A stretch of 64,000 nucleotides of DNA from the NCBI RefSeq assembly GCF_043290135.1, contig NC_134701.1:64301502-64365501 (forward strand), written 5' to 3'. The translations under genes and the position numbers were made by a program. Shown piece after piece: positions 1-11,500 of the stretch. The notes under the pieces were generated by a model. The model made no database searches. It had not been told where the DNA came from and saw only the letters and a list, made by a program, of their open reading frames with translations. This DNA comes from Rhipicephalus microplus (Eukaryota > Arthropoda > Arachnida > Ixodida > Ixodidae). Each line of letters opens with the position of its first letter. The first letter of the stretch is position 1.

Positions 1-1144
1 ATAGTTGATGATGGCTCGCGTCCATAAAGAAGGAAGACAGGCGAAAATCTAGTGATGCTTTGCGTTGCAGTGTTGTAGGCATATGCCACAAAAGGCAGTA
101 TGCTATCCCGGTTTGAGTGGTTGGATGAAGCGTACATGGCCAGCATATCTCCAAATGTACAATTAAAACGCTCTGTCATCCCATTAGTTTGCAGGTAATA
201 AGCTGTGGTAGTGTGGTGTATGATGCGACTTTCGCTCAACAACACTTTGATGGCATCAGAGAGAGAAACATGACTGCGGTCGCTTCATTAGTCCCAAGGT
301 GCTCCATGCCTTAAAACCAGGTTTTGCAGTATAAAACATGCAACTTCTTTTGCGGTAACAGAAGTTAACGCAGCTGTTTCAGCGTACCGCGTTAGGTGGT
401 CGATAGCGAGAATGACCCAGCGGTCGCTACTCAAAGTATAGGGAAGTGGACCATAAAGGTCGATTCCGACTCAATCGAAAGCTCGTGTTGGACGTTGCAA
501 CGGCTGCAAGGGACCTGTAGCATGTTGAGCGGGCATCTTGCGCCGCTGGCATGTAAGGCAAGATCTTAACGGCGAACGAAACAGCGAACGGCGAACGAAA
601 TGCAGTAACGGCGAACGAAATGGTACATACCGTACCAGTAGTACCGCAGCTGCAAGGGAGTGTATGTTTTTAACACATCGGCGTGGCCACCTTGCGGATC
701 ATCATTGAACGTGGCGCAGATGTCAGAGCGGAGATGTCGGGGAATGACGAGCAACCACTTACTACCGATCGAGCTGTAGTTTCGGCGGTAAAGCAGGTTA
801 TCCCGAATAGCGAAGTGTTGTGCTTGACGGCGAAGCGACCAGGAAAATGTAGCGGGCGTCCGGTTTGAGAGAAAGTCTGAAAGGGAAGAAATCCAAGCAT
901 CTTTGCCTTGCTCGGAAGGCATGTCCAAAATGCTGATGGCCAAGGCAGCACTGGTGGAGACAGGCGAGCAGACAGGCTCTGAAGCCAACGGCGACCGTGA
1001 CAGGGCATCGGCGTGGGAATGCTTCTGGCCAGAATGGTAGATAACACGAATATCGAATTCCTGTAGCCGCAATGCCCAACGAGCGAGCCGACCATTAGGA
1101 TCTTTTAGTGAAGATAACCAGCAAAGCGCATGGTGGTCTGTCAC
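1..1144 (-). pseudogene. RNase H end and integrase of the left gypsy element (partial)
   Basis: The frame 566-1144 starts T-D-H-H-A-L-C-W-L and includes [13 protein letters not shown] and H-A-D-A-L-S-R, the RNase H tail and tether, then the integrase zinc-binding region (G-H-A-D-V-L-K-T). Farther left, minus-strand frames read T-N-G-M-T-E-R-F (around the catalytic glutamate) and A-Y-N-T-A-T-Q-S-I-T-R-F-S-P. A short direct repeat of AACGGCGAACGAAA at 575-620 interrupts the frame between the zinc-binding and core parts. The window edge cuts the core domain. Confidence 0.88.
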
Positions 1145-2144
1145 AATATCAAAAGGACATCCATATAATTAAGGCCGAAATTTTCCGATTGCCCAAATAA
1201 TGGCGAGGCACTGTAATTCTTCGCGGCTTTACTGATGGTGCGGCTGGCATAGCCAACGACGTACTCCTCAAAGCCATTCTTGCGCTGGGCCAGTGTGGCC
1301 CCTAGCTCGACACCACTAGCGTTCGTATGAAGCTCCGTTAGAGCAGACGGATCGAAATGTCGGAGTATGGGAGGCGTAGTGAGGAGCCGTCGGAGTTCCT
1401 GAAATGCATCATCACACGCCTGCGACGATGCTGACAAATCAGAACTTCCGGCAAGAAGATTGGTCAAGAGGGTGATAATGGAGGCGAAATTGCGGACGTA
1501 GCGCCGGAAGTATGAACATAGGTTGATGAAGCTTCGGAGCTCTTTGATGGTGGTTGGTTTTGGGAACGCTGCGACTGCATTAAGTTTTGTAGGGTCCAGA
1601 AGAATGCCATCCTTAGAAGCCACATGACCGAGGATTACAAGCTTGCGAGTGCCGAAGTGGCATTTATTTAAGTTGAGTCCTGCCGTGGAAAGACACGTAA
1701 GAGCTTGCTCAATGCGGCTGAAATGGGTCGCAAAGTCGCTTGAATATACCACAATGTCGTCTAAATAACAGATGCACGTTGTCCATTTCAGACCTTGCAG
1801 AATGATATCCATCATTCTTTTGAAAGGCCAAAGGGCATAACAATGAATTCATATAGTCCATCCGGTGTTACAAAGGCTGTCTTCGGGTGGTCACCCTCTG
1901 CCATGGGCACCTGCCAGTAGCCGGAGCGTAAATCTAACGAAGAAAAGAACTCTGATCCTTGTAGGCAGTCCAAAGCATCATCGATGCGAGGCAGAGGGTA
2001 TACATCTTTGCGCGTTATCTTGTTGAGTCGGCGGTAGTCAACGCAGAACCGGATGGATCCGTCTTTTTTTTTGACGAGAACACCCGGTGAAGCCCAAGGA
2101 CTGTTGGAGGGCTCAATGATGCCACGTTTCGACATGTCTTCCAC
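1141..2144 (-). pseudogene. Reverse transcriptase and RNase H of the left gypsy element
   Basis: Frame 1812-2144 contains [32 protein letters not shown] and V-M-P-F-G-L, the N-terminal RT blocks. Frame 1141-1815 continues with the catalytic Y-L-D-D-I-V-V-Y-S, the thumb and the start of RNase H ([11 protein letters not shown]). The usual first RNase H aspartate (T-D-A-S) is asparagine here, as it also is in the element at 61154-63369. A frame change at about 1812-1815 separates palm blocks, so no active enzyme can be made as it stands. Confidence 0.92.
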
Positions 2145-2333
2145 TTGTTTGTCGATGACACGGGTTCAGAAGATGACACACAGTACGGACGCTGCCTTAG
2201 CAGGGCTTGTTGACCGGCGTCAATACGGTGAACGACCGCAGAGGTTCGGCCTAAGCCTGACTGGTCACGATCGAATGAAGAGCGAAAGCGGAGTAGATGA
2301 TTTATAATCTCTTCATGCTGATTTGGTGCAAGC

Positions 2334-3269
2334 TCAGTCGATAGCATCCGAAAATACGTCCAGAACATCATTAGGCGCGTTGGTAGGAGTGACAACACAA
2401 ATTGGGAGCGAAACCGTAGAATCGGGTATAGTAGCTGGAAGAATACACTCGCAGATTTCGTAGCTTCCCAGGCATTCTCCACGTAGCAGGGATGATGGGC
2501 TGTCCGAGGGATTGCACACATAAATGGCAGCGTGACCGTTGCGAAAAACGACGACGGCAAATGGAAGCATGAAATTTTGACGGCACGCAGATGTGACCGA
2601 TGGCATAAACAACACAGGCAATATTGGAGGAGAGGCACAGGACACTGGGACAACAAGAGCTGAGAAAGGCGCAATGTCAACGTCAGAGGCTGCAAACACT
2701 CTACACAAAGCGCCATCAATGGGGTCATAGCACGGCAAAGATAACGCGAGTTCGGAACGAGCACAGTAGACCAAAGCAGAATTTGAGGAAAGAAAGTTCC
2801 ACTCAAGGATAGCGTCATGCAAAGAATGGAATAAGACTACAAATGGGACGACGTACATCGCACCTTGAATGACGACTCATGCAGTGCACAAAGCTGAAGG
2901 CTGAACATGGTGGGACGTAGCTGCCTGCAAAGATAGGTCAGTAAGCTGAGTGGTCACTTTCTTCAAGTTTCAGCACAGTTTCTCGCTAAGTACAGATACG
3001 GCAGCTCCAGTGTCAACAAGTTTGTGCACCTTAATGCCATCAATATAGAGTTCGATTTCGTTCGGGGGACAGCAGTTAGGTCTTGAAATTTTTACTGCCA
3101 ACACAGTTCTTGCCTCCGGAACTGCGCCTGTCAGTTTTCCCCTCGCCGTGGGCTGTTGCGACGTAACATTGGAGAAATAGATGGATGACGAGGAGAAGGC
3201 GAACGGCTTGAGCCGGATGGTCGGCGACTGGGACTGGTCTAGAGGTGGATATCGCGGCTGAGTGGGCAT
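2334..3269 (-). pseudogene. Retropepsin-like protease and linker to RT
   Basis: The frame at 2970-3269 ends with L-V-D-T-G-A-A-V-S-V-L-S, the aspartic protease active-site motif (D-T-G-A). In a second frame, 2334-2858 carries A-I-L-E-W-N-F-L-S-S-N-S-A-L-V, which corresponds to the I-L-G-x-D-F-L segment at the end of retropepsins, followed by the usual linker to RT. The two frames show that at least one frameshift lies near 2860-2970. The role in an intact element is cleavage of Gag-Pol. Confidence 0.8.
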
Positions 3270-3317
3270 GTAATGCGAGGCCCCTGCAATGTCATGAGAA
3301 GGGAAGCTGCGACGGCG

Positions 3318-3359
3318 GCAGAGAAGAGCTACGTGGCCTGGGATGCCACATGAAAAACA
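3318..3359 (-). pseudogene. CCHC zinc knuckle (nucleocapsid part of gag)
   Basis: The minus-strand translation reads C-F-S-C-G-I-P-G-H-V-A-L-L-C, an exact C-x2-C-x4-H-x4-C retroviral-type knuckle, followed by arginines. In Ty3/gypsy elements this binds the genomic RNA. It lies between the proline-rich gag segment and the protease, as expected. Confidence 0.85.
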
Positions 3360-3413
3360 TATTGGCCGATTATCCGGAGTGCACCATTGGCTGACCGTAG
3401 GGGCACTGTTCGC

Positions 3414-4176
3414 TTAATAAGGTACTATAAACGGTCGTGCAGGCGGTGGCGTCATATAAACATTCTGAGCTGTTTCATATACAGCCGGAGATGAGACGAT
3501 CAACGGGCGGGCAGGTGATGTCGACGAATAAACGTGGCGAGTTGCTTCGTAGATAGCCGGAGACGACGGCGCACGTGGCCGAGCAACAGTGGCTGCATAC
3601 GTTAGTGGTGCGGTAACAGATGGTGGAGCCTGAGCTGGCGGCAATGCTTCGGCAACTTGCGATTGAATGACCTGGCAAAGCAAAGGCGACAAGGGTGCCA
3701 TCGGCTCGGTAGTTCTTGTGATTATAGATAGCTGCCGGGCGATCTCCTCGCGTATGAATTGCTTTATGAGAGGCATCAACGCAAACTGGTCGGCGGTGTC
3801 ATGGTAATAGTCAAGGGATCAGAGATGCGTGGTGTCTTGCGCAGCGCAACGTGTAGAAGCGTGCTGTCTACACAGCTCATCATAACTTTGGCAGAGCTGA
3901 ATCACCTCGGCGACCGTCTGGGGACTCTTCGCAGCAAGCATTTGGAATGCACCGTCGATTCCTTCTATGATGTTCTTGATCTTGCCTGCCTCGTTCAGAG
4001 AAGAGTTTGACCAGGTACTGAACTGTTTTCTGTACTCTGCCACGCAAGTGCTGTTCAGCACGAAGGCGGGGGACAGCAGGACGGCCAAAGACTTCCGAGA
4101 GGGTTTTTGCCAATTTCGACCAGGTACTGAAATCACTTTGATGATTCCTGTACCATAGTTCCGCCACGTCGATCAA
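3414..4176 (-). pseudogene. gag remnant of the left gypsy element
   Basis: Two overlapping minus-strand frames (3880-4176 and 3819-4136) encode a gag-like helical segment with W-S-K-L and L-F-S-E-R-G-R-Q-D type residues, followed at 3414-3779 by a proline-rich stretch (repeated A-R-P-L-I-V and Y-E-T/A-R-H-V-Y blocks) leading to the zinc knuckle. Gag forms the virus-like particle in which the RNA is reverse transcribed. The frame changes twice, so this is decayed. The assignment rests on position before knuckle and protease; gag sequences themselves are poorly conserved. Confidence 0.6.
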
Positions 4177-4419
4177 GTAAACTCACATTTGTGAGCTTAT
4201 TGGCTGCGTTCCACTTATTGTACGCCCTCACCAGTTCATACTCGGCAATTCAGTTGTCCACATCTTGGTCCTCTGTGCCACCAAATATGGGGGGTCGCAC
4301 ACCAAATACAGGTACGGGTGCGAGATCTGGAGTGGCGGCCTGAGACGGCCCCAGATCAGTCATTGCAGAAAGTCGTTGGAGTGTACGGCTGCGAAGTTCC
4401 AGGGAGAGGACCAGATGTA

Positions 4420-4435
4420 CCCAGCACCTACGCCA
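4420..4435 (-). promoter_or_regulatory. Primer binding site of the left gypsy element
   Basis: The plus strand reads CCCAGCACCTACGCCA directly beside the LTR with a 2-base spacer, so the minus strand starts TGG like a site pairing with a tRNA 3' CCA end. It differs at two positions from the site at 63208-63223 of the second minus-strand gypsy element, suggesting the same primer tRNA. Confidence 0.6.
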
Positions 4436-4437
4436 CT

Positions 4438-4580
4438 TGAAACGGGGTGTTGAACAAGCAGGAGTTGACTCGGTGAATGAGAGATTTATTTAGCGCAATG
4501 GCGAACTGAATGCAAGCCCACAATCACAGCACATCTTCTCCTTTCTCTACTCGAGCTCCATGTCCACTGCCCTCGTTACA
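4438..4580 (-). repeat. 5' LTR of the left gypsy element
   Basis: On the plus strand the block starts TGAAACGGGG two bases outside the primer site and ends CTCGTTACA, giving TG...CA ends and 143 bp. The other LTR is outside the window, so the boundary at 4580 is inferred from the TG/CA rule and from the 144-147 bp LTRs of the related element at 61154-63369. It contains a short TTTATT on the plus strand that could serve as a minus-strand AATAAA signal. Confidence 0.6.
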
Positions 4581-6285
4581 GGTGAAAGAACTTTAAAGCA
4601 GAGGGTTATTTTCTGTAAAACTTGTTTTTACTTCTGGTGTGCCACAAGCTTCAGAAGGGGCCCCTGATGTTTGTTGGTTTCATTTACGACATCTGTAATG
4701 GTATTGGATCATAGACAAATTTACCTGATAATGATTGCACATACATAAGGGTAGCTTAACTGAAGAGGCGGAGGCCTACTGCACGAAGTCAAAGGCATGC
4801 TCTTGCACACCAGTGCAATCATTATCAACTGATGGGATGTGCGATTCGATAAAATTAGAGATGCCTTTGAAGTATGTGAGTGATACAAACAAGCAGACAG
4901 GCAGAATTTAACTAATTTTAGAGTACTTTTGCCCCCAGAAAGGTCCCACCTAGTAGCATGCATACTAATGAAATGGAATAGAAAAAAGTCCACTCTGTTG
5001 TAGCAAGACTTGCGATGCCAACAGGGGCATAACAGACACTAGTTTTTGAAGGGTCTCTATGTGTAAATTTAGTTTTTTATCCAGTGTAAACCTTGAGCAT
5101 AAGAGTACTGAAGAACACATATTTCATCACATACAGACAGTTCATTGGAAGGGTATGGACACAAGAAATTTTTTCTATTGTTTTTCGTCAGGAGCCTTTA
5201 AACTATACAGGTAAGTGCAAGTGCACTCTGGAAAATTAATCAAGACATTTTTTTTTTAGAAGCTAGTTTTGGTTCTTACTAATCCCTAACCTCAAGACAT
5301 GGTACGAGTTTCGGGTCTGATGCTTGTGCAATATATCACGGTTTCTCTACTCTATTTCATGGCTCTATTGGTGACGTGCGAGTACTCATTTTGTGCATTT
5401 TCGTGCCAGACAACAGGGCACATTGGTGCGTGAAGTAGCCAAAACTGACGCTAGATAGTTGGGCTAATTGGTAGTGGCCAACTTGGGACGTAACAATATA
5501 GCGCTCAAAAGATGACAGATCATGCAAAGCAGCAAACAGGAACGACTACCAAGCGCTAACTACTCGCCTTCTTAGATTTTTTTTGCTTGGTCCATCGTGT
5601 CTTATGCACAGTTTGTTTTTTAGTACCTCAAATCAACGTAGTTTGTACAGTAATGTGACATTACACTAGTGTCAATTTCAGAAGACTCACCATGCAATAG
5701 TTAAGCGCCAAAATAACACATCTTATCAGCAGTAACACAGCTTCACACCTGCCGAGAGCTGTCTCTGTGTCCAGGAAATTCGTCTAGCAGAGTGAACTCT
5801 GCTTCGAAGACTGGTGTCTGTACCCCTTCAAAAGGGTCATAAAGCACACCTCAGTCCTGGTGAAAAAACATGTCCAGTAGAATGCAGACACTGCTTTGAA
5901 CCGCTCAGCTAAACGTCGTAGTTGTGCACAGCAAGAACAGCAAACAAGAGTTGCCACTTTCTCAGGTGCCCTCATTTCATAGAGATGCCTGTGCTCTCAG
6001 GAGCCGCTGGTGCTTGCTTTTTGATGTAAAACAACAGATGCATGCTACTGGCCAATTGGACACATCAATCAAGAGTAGCATTTGAGTCGTACGCAGTTCT
6101 TGCCACTGAGTGCTGGTACACCATATGGCTCCGCAGTCTGTTCACATCACAATCAGATACAAGCCCAGAGCCCAAATAATCGAAGCACGGCAGCCTGCAC
6201 AACTAAAAAAGTAGTCCCACTCATGAACAGGACAATGTTTTCTCTAGTTTTCTGGCTCATCTCTTGTGTGCATGGAGGAAAAAAA
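4581..6285. other. No gene recognised
   Basis: This AT-rich stretch has only short open frames with no recognisable domain. A minus-strand frame at 5784-5975 is cysteine-rich but has no match I recognise and could be a 3' exon or UTR of the minus-strand ORF at 7554-8099. I see no tRNA, rRNA or transposon ends. Confidence 0.4.
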
Positions 6286-6562
6286 GAAAGACAGGAGCAT
6301 TACGTCACGTAGCCAGCCTTGGCAGGCCAACCCGTTTTGAAACCACATGTGTCCGCCTAACATGTGACCTTTCGCAGTGAGATCACGGAAGCAATGAGAC
6401 GTGCCAGAGTGCGGGGCATGACAGGTTTTACTCGAAGCACACTTGCTCAGCGCAGGATTACGTATGAGGTTCAAAAATGGAACACCATCAAAACCCACTG
6501 TTTTGATCACATGTTGGGCCAACACTTGACTAGTGTGACGTAATGCTTCCTCCTTTCTGTTG
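6286..6562. mobile_element. Foldback (inverted-repeat) element
   Basis: GGAGCATTACGTCAC at 6294-6308 is mirrored by GTGACGTAATGCTTCC at 6535-6550, and weaker inverted similarity continues both outward (AGAAAGACAG against CTTTCTG) and inward (GGCCAAC against GTTGGGCC). The whole unit is about 270 bp with no coding capacity, which fits a MITE or foldback element. No clear target-site duplication is visible, so the superfamily is unknown. Confidence 0.5.
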
Positions 6563-7553
6563 CCTTCCTCCGTGCATTCACCTCAGTTGAAGAAATGCCA
6601 CCGACTTATAAACTAGCATCCAACTCTAGTAGCCACGCTAGTGGCAGGCAAGGAGCGTAGTTGCAGGTCATTATGCGTGCTGGCATAACTTCTTTTCCCC
6701 GTGCCATCCCTCCCTGTGTGGTTTCCAGATGAGGAAAGAAAAATCATTTACAATGTGCAACAAAATCCTGTAAATGGGCTCGTTCTTGACAGATTGCAAA
6801 TACTTTTGTAGCAATCATTTTAAGAACCAACAAACTCAAAAACTAAAAATAATTCTATAAATGCTTTGGAAAGTGGTTCAGGGTGTCATTGAGGTTTAGC
6901 AGTAACAACCAAGGGTGGATGTTTCAAGATATTTTTGTTTTCCACCTGAACAATTGTCACTTGGAACTTGCTACCTATGGATGCGGTGCTCTTTAATCGG
7001 CCCACATCATCACTGATAATGCCTCGATATGGGGAAGGGGGGCTGGTTACATACAAATAAATAAAGATTATTTAGTGGCAACCTATTCTAGGTACTAAGG
7101 TCACGCAGGTTGTTCCCCATTCTTTTACATATCCAGTCTTTCACAACGTAGTGGCAGAACACAAGAAAATTTTAAATTGCACAGAATTATACAACACTGG
7201 TGTTACAAGCGATCGCAAGTATTAAAAATGTGTACACTCGCACCTTGTTTGCAAGAAGGCATGAAAAATATATATACAAGCTCGAACCATTGGTTTCTGT
7301 TGACACAAACACTCGTTGTCACTCCTGTCACACAGGCGAAGCACTCGCAGACTACACATTAACACACCTGCTTTCTCTGCGAAACGTTGACAGGCACAAG
7401 CTTAGCGTCGCAGCACCAAACCGCAAGTTGCAAGTAAGCGTAGAGAGACACGCACACTTCGGGCACCAGCCGGTCTTCATCGAGGTACGATCTTACTGCT
7501 CCCAAACCACCTACTCGTTTCACATCCGGCGTTGCAAATCAACTTCAGCGTGT
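6563..7553. other. No gene recognised; possible 3' UTR of the minus-strand ORF
   Basis: AT-rich, without a conserved frame. It lies downstream of the minus-strand ORF at 7554-8099 and could contain its 3' UTR; TTTATT hexamers that would be AATAAA on the minus strand occur in the interval, but none can be assigned by eye. Confidence 0.35.
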
Positions 7554-8099
7554 CTATCCCTCGGGATTCGTTTTGTTGCCGTCGGGAGGGTGCCCGCACA
7601 ACTCCGCCAGGGCCCGTTCGTGTTTGCGTCGCACTTGGGCGGGCACCATGGCGCGCAGGTGGGCGACTTCGCGCAGTTTCTCTTCGAGAAGTTCCTCGAG
7701 CGTCAGGCTGCTCGTTGGACCTCGTTCGTCAACGACCACGTTGCCGTAGACGACGTTGCGGAAGCGAGACCTGAAGTGACGGCAGATTTCTCGCGCCAGC
7801 TTCTCGTCCGCACCCGAGTAGGAAACCGCCCGTTCGAAGCGTCGGTTCAGTTCTTCGAGCGTCACGTCGAGGTACAAGGCGTTGCGACAGTGCAGCGGCG
7901 CGTCGCCGCCCATGTCTGCGGTCAGTGCTGCGAGAACCATGTACGAAGCGTCATGCACAAACCGCAACGGCAGCTGGCTGTCGCAACAAGAATTGGGGAT
8001 AACGTTGGCACCATCGCCGACTTTCGCGCGCTCCCGCCATTGCCATAGGCGAACGGCCGGGAACCGTTGTGGCGTGGGAAAAGGGTGTTGCAAAGGCAA
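7554..8099 (-). CDS. Unknown 181-codon intronless ORF
   Basis: The frame is open for 181 codons in GC-rich sequence that contrasts with its AT-rich surroundings. The predicted protein is acidic to mixed-charge. Its C-terminal half is rich in E, L, R and K with heptad-like spacing (S-L-T-L-E-E-L-L-E-E-K-L-R-E-V), suggesting a coiled coil; the middle has D-V-T-L-E-E-L-N-R-R-F-E-R-A-V. No signal peptide or membrane segment is seen. The first about 50 residues look less protein-like, and a start at the internal Met in A-S-Y-M-V-L-A-A-L (near 7946) is possible. I do not recognise the family. The gene would point away from the CpG-rich block at 8560-11650. The plus-strand frame over the same bases is longer but looks like a shadow. 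Confidence 0.55.
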   Translation of the reverse strand: MPLQHPFPTPQRFPAVRLWQWRERAKVGDGANVIPNSCCDSQLPLRFVHDASYMVLAALTADMGGDAPLHCRNALYLDVTLEELNRRFERAVSYSGADEKLAREICRHFRSRFRNVVYGNVVVDERGPTSSLTLEELLEEKLREVAHLRAMVPAQVRRKHERALAELCGHPPDGNKTNPEG

Positions 8100-8559
8100 G
8101 CTTATTTAGCAGTTGCGAAGGACGAAGCACTCGATGGTCCGACGTTCCGGGGGCGGCAATCTTCGACGAACGCCAGTGATGGTCGATCGCTTATTCTAAA
8201 CGTACAGCACATTTAGGTAAACAATCCAAAATAGTTGTGATGATTATGACGATGCCAGGCCACAGAACACCTACCAGGGCAGGCTTCCTAGACAACGTCA
8301 TCTTTGAATGCTGCCAAGAATAAAAATGCATATTGAACATTTAGCTTCAAAACTATGATAATATGTAAGAGTTGTTTAATTTTGTAGTTTTAAATCTTCT
8401 TTGAATTTTAATCACACCTACGCATAAAATTGCACGTAATTTATCTCAAAGGCCATGCTTTTATGTATATAAGTAAACACTTTCACGCTGGTTTTGCTTT
8501 TACTTTGAAGGTAGCCAACAGTAGCCTAGTGAAGCTGTGCCGGGATTGCGTTTCTTTTT
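8100..8559. other. AT-rich gap between the unknown ORF and the CpG-rich block
   Basis: No open frame, repeat family or RNA gene is recognised. It is the 5' flank of the minus-strand ORF and the left shoulder of the CpG-rich block. Confidence 0.4.
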
Positions 8560-11500
8560 GATGTTTTCGAGGTCAAACGGAGCCAATCCAAGACGGCGTC
8601 ACGGTCTCGTTTCCGACAACCCCTGGCGGTCTCCGTCTCTTGCGCAGCTGAGAAGGAAACAGAACGAGGCGGAGGACATGTTGCGTTGAGAGCTCCCGAG
8701 TGCTAAGAACGGCAGCAGCAGCCAGACTCTGCGCGGCGACCCCACGGAGGTCTGCGCTACTTCACGATAGCAGCAGCCCTCCCGGGATGAATCGAAGGTA
8801 GTCTGTTGTCCGACCGTGCCTCCTCGGTTGTTTGCCCTCATTGTCAGCCCCCATCTGAAACCGCTGTTTGAGACCCCCTCCCTCGCTTGCACGCCCCGAC
8901 GAGTTCCGGCTGTTGAGTTCTGTGTTGTGTGTGTGTGTGAGCATCACCTGTGACGACGATGACTGTCTTGACGGCGTAAGGGCAACAACTATGCGCTATC
9001 CCTCCCGCACGTCGGAATGACTGTCGCCCGAAAACTGTTGGATGAGCGTAGCGTCGACAAACTGAGGTGAGCCCTCGATCGGCGCCCTACAGTGCCCGAA
9101 TCCTTTGTATTGTCGCTCTTCCGCGAGCTCGCTTCTTTCGCTTGATTCCGCGTTGTTTGTGTGAGGATGTGTGTAGTACGCCGTCGGCGCAGCTATGCGT
9201 CGCGTGTCGTTGATTGGGGCTAGTGAAGTGGCTATGCGGATCGTCGGACTAACGTCTGTGCAGTGGTGATCGTTTCCTGCGTACGACGCCATCGGCCGTC
9301 AGCTGGGCCATCCCGTTTTGCCATTGTCTCGGCCCGGAACTAAGCTCATTTTGCAACCGAAGGCCCTTTTGTTTTCGTGGCGTGGTCAAATTGCGGCCCC
9401 AGTAGAGGACATTCGGCGTACGAGGCCTTGACAGATTGAGAGATCCGTCCTCGCTGGGCCTTTCCGTCGTCGCCGAGTCATAGCGCAGCGATCTTTTTTG
9501 CGAACTATGATCGGTGACTCCTTCACTTATGCCTTTGCTCGCGAAATCAGTCTGCTTGGGGCGCCTCTTTGTTACGGCGTATATAGCGACATATTGGGTG
9601 TCGTCGCTTGACGTTGTTATATGGCCAGCCAAGCGTCGATAACCGCAGGAAATACGTCTATTTTATTTAGCCGACTGAGCGACGTTGGCACCACTGTCCT
9701 ATGGACCTTTGAAACGCGGTGTCGTTCATTTTTTCCGCCGAGTAAACGGTTTCTCCTGTGGTGACAAATGTGGGACTAATCAATTTAACGGCGCTTTCGA
9801 TCGACCGCTCTTTTTCCGCGAAATGTGACGCAATACTTCGTCGGTGCTTGGTCTTCGGATGAACGCGATGTACTGCGCTATTTTTTTTGTATGGTCTCGT
9901 TTTGTGATCGCAGTAATAAAGGAGCCTCCCCTTAATGGACCACCCAAAGTGACCTCTCGTTTGCGGGAAAATCCGTGGTCACTTACTACAGGAAAAAGCT
10001 GGGCGACGTGATAAGCACGGACGTCACTCGTGTCGTCTGTGTGCGCACGACAGGCGAAGAAATGTAGAGACAAAAGCTTGCTGCGTGCGTTTATAGCGAT
10101 CCTATGTTGAATATTACGGTCGTGACAACTCGTTTTGCGTCATTTCCGTGTGCCGGGGCCTTTTCGTGCCCGCTAGTTTCGCGATATCGAGCATGCTTTG
10201 CGGCCATCCCGCATAGAAAGTTCCACCACAGAATGGTGGTGGTGGTAGTGGTTAGAAGATGAGAAAAGGCACCTAATTTCTGCAACCCGGTCGGGAGCAC
10301 GGCGCAGTGCCTGACAGAATGCCTGACCTCCAAGACAGCGCAGTGGTGGTCTTCGGCGGTAGCTGTTTCATCGCTGCACCGACACACATATTTTTTTTCT
10401 AGTTTAGTTTTTTTTTTTTCTTTCGGGCGTGCACGTGTGCTGTCTTCCTGTCCGTCACTTCCTGTGGGGGCCCTGCTGTCACGCGCTCTGTTTGCCTTGT
10501 TTTTCCGGCCCTTCGGGTGTGTGCGTGCGCGTCTCCTGTGTGCTTTGGTCGCCGCCTTGATAGCCCTCCGGCGCAAGGTCTGCTACCTTCTCCACCCGTG
10601 CACATTTTTTTTTCTTTTTTCTTACATGGGTGTCCGTGCCGCGTAGTTACTGTTACATTATCCGGCTGCAAGAAGGAAAACGAAAAGCCAGTCGTAAGGT
10701 CGGTGTTAACGCCCAGCCTTAGTTCACACGTGAACCTTAGTTCTCGCAACCCAACATTAGTTTCGCTGACCAAGCAGACTCTCTTCTGCTTAAGTGGGAA
10801 ACGGCTTCACCTCCATTGAACGTAGCGTGCTGCTGGCGCTGGGAACATCGTGGCATCCGTTCTTCCAGCATTCGAGTTAACGCCGTGGTCAGTCACCCTT
10901 CCAAAACTGTGCGCTCGTTCTTTCTGCTCCGCGACCCGCATCAGAAATACCCGATAATCCCGCGGCGTAGCCTGCGCACGATAAGGTCGTGCGGGAAAGC
11001 TTACAACCAAGCGTGACAATGTTTTTTGTTTTGTTTTCTTGAAGCGAGTATTGCGTGGAAGCGCTAACGTCGAGTATGTGGCGACGACGTCTAGCTGACG
11101 ATGACGACCAAAGCAAGGACGGCGCGACCAATCTTGTTCCCGCTTCTGAAGCAGCGCCTTTCCGAGTTCCTTGGCGTTGCGACGAGAAAAAAAAAAAAAA
11201 GTCTTGCTACGTTGCGTCAGAATGCAACTACGGAAAGACGCGAGGTTACCGTGCCTGTGTCGCCACCAATGCAGGCAGCGAGCGAAGCGAAAGAAGAAAA
11301 CGAGTGTGCAGCGCTAGAGCGGCAGTGTGCCACTTGGGGTGTCGCTGTAGCGTGGTGCTTTTTTCGGAATCGCACGAGTAGCGCGAGCCAGGCTCTTGCT
11401 GCCCGAAACGCGTTGCCTCGCTCAGCTCGCGCCTTGGAAAGAGCTGCGCCCTTTGGAGGACCGTGGGCAACGTTTTAGCTCGGAAGAGCGTGGGGCCAGC

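Larger units (their letters stand above)
1..4580 (-). mobile_element. Ty3/gypsy LTR retrotransposon, degenerate, cut by left edge
   Basis: Read on the minus strand, the order is LTR (4438-4580), primer binding site, gag, CCHC knuckle, protease, reverse transcriptase, RNase H, integrase, which is the Ty3/gypsy order. The integrase core and the other LTR lie at or beyond the left edge. Frames are broken at several places (for example RT switches frame near 1812-1815), so the copy is not functional. Its LTR length (143 bp), primer site and protein sequence resemble the element at 61154-63369, so the two are related families. The class is certain; the exact clade cannot be assigned without a tree. 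Confidence 0.93.

Noticed and set aside
3759..4453. Plus-strand frames within the left gypsy element
   Set aside because: They overlap the gag frames on the minus strand and show no domain.
7200..8048. Plus-strand frame of 282 codons
   Set aside because: It overlaps the minus-strand ORF at 7554-8099. The first third is AT-rich and not protein-like, and the rest mirrors the codon pattern of the other strand. I regard it as a shadow.
10091..10773. Lysine- and arginine-rich minus-strand frames in the CpG-rich block
   Set aside because: Composition follows T runs and CG-rich sequence of the plus strand; no domain, two overlapping frames of the same kind.
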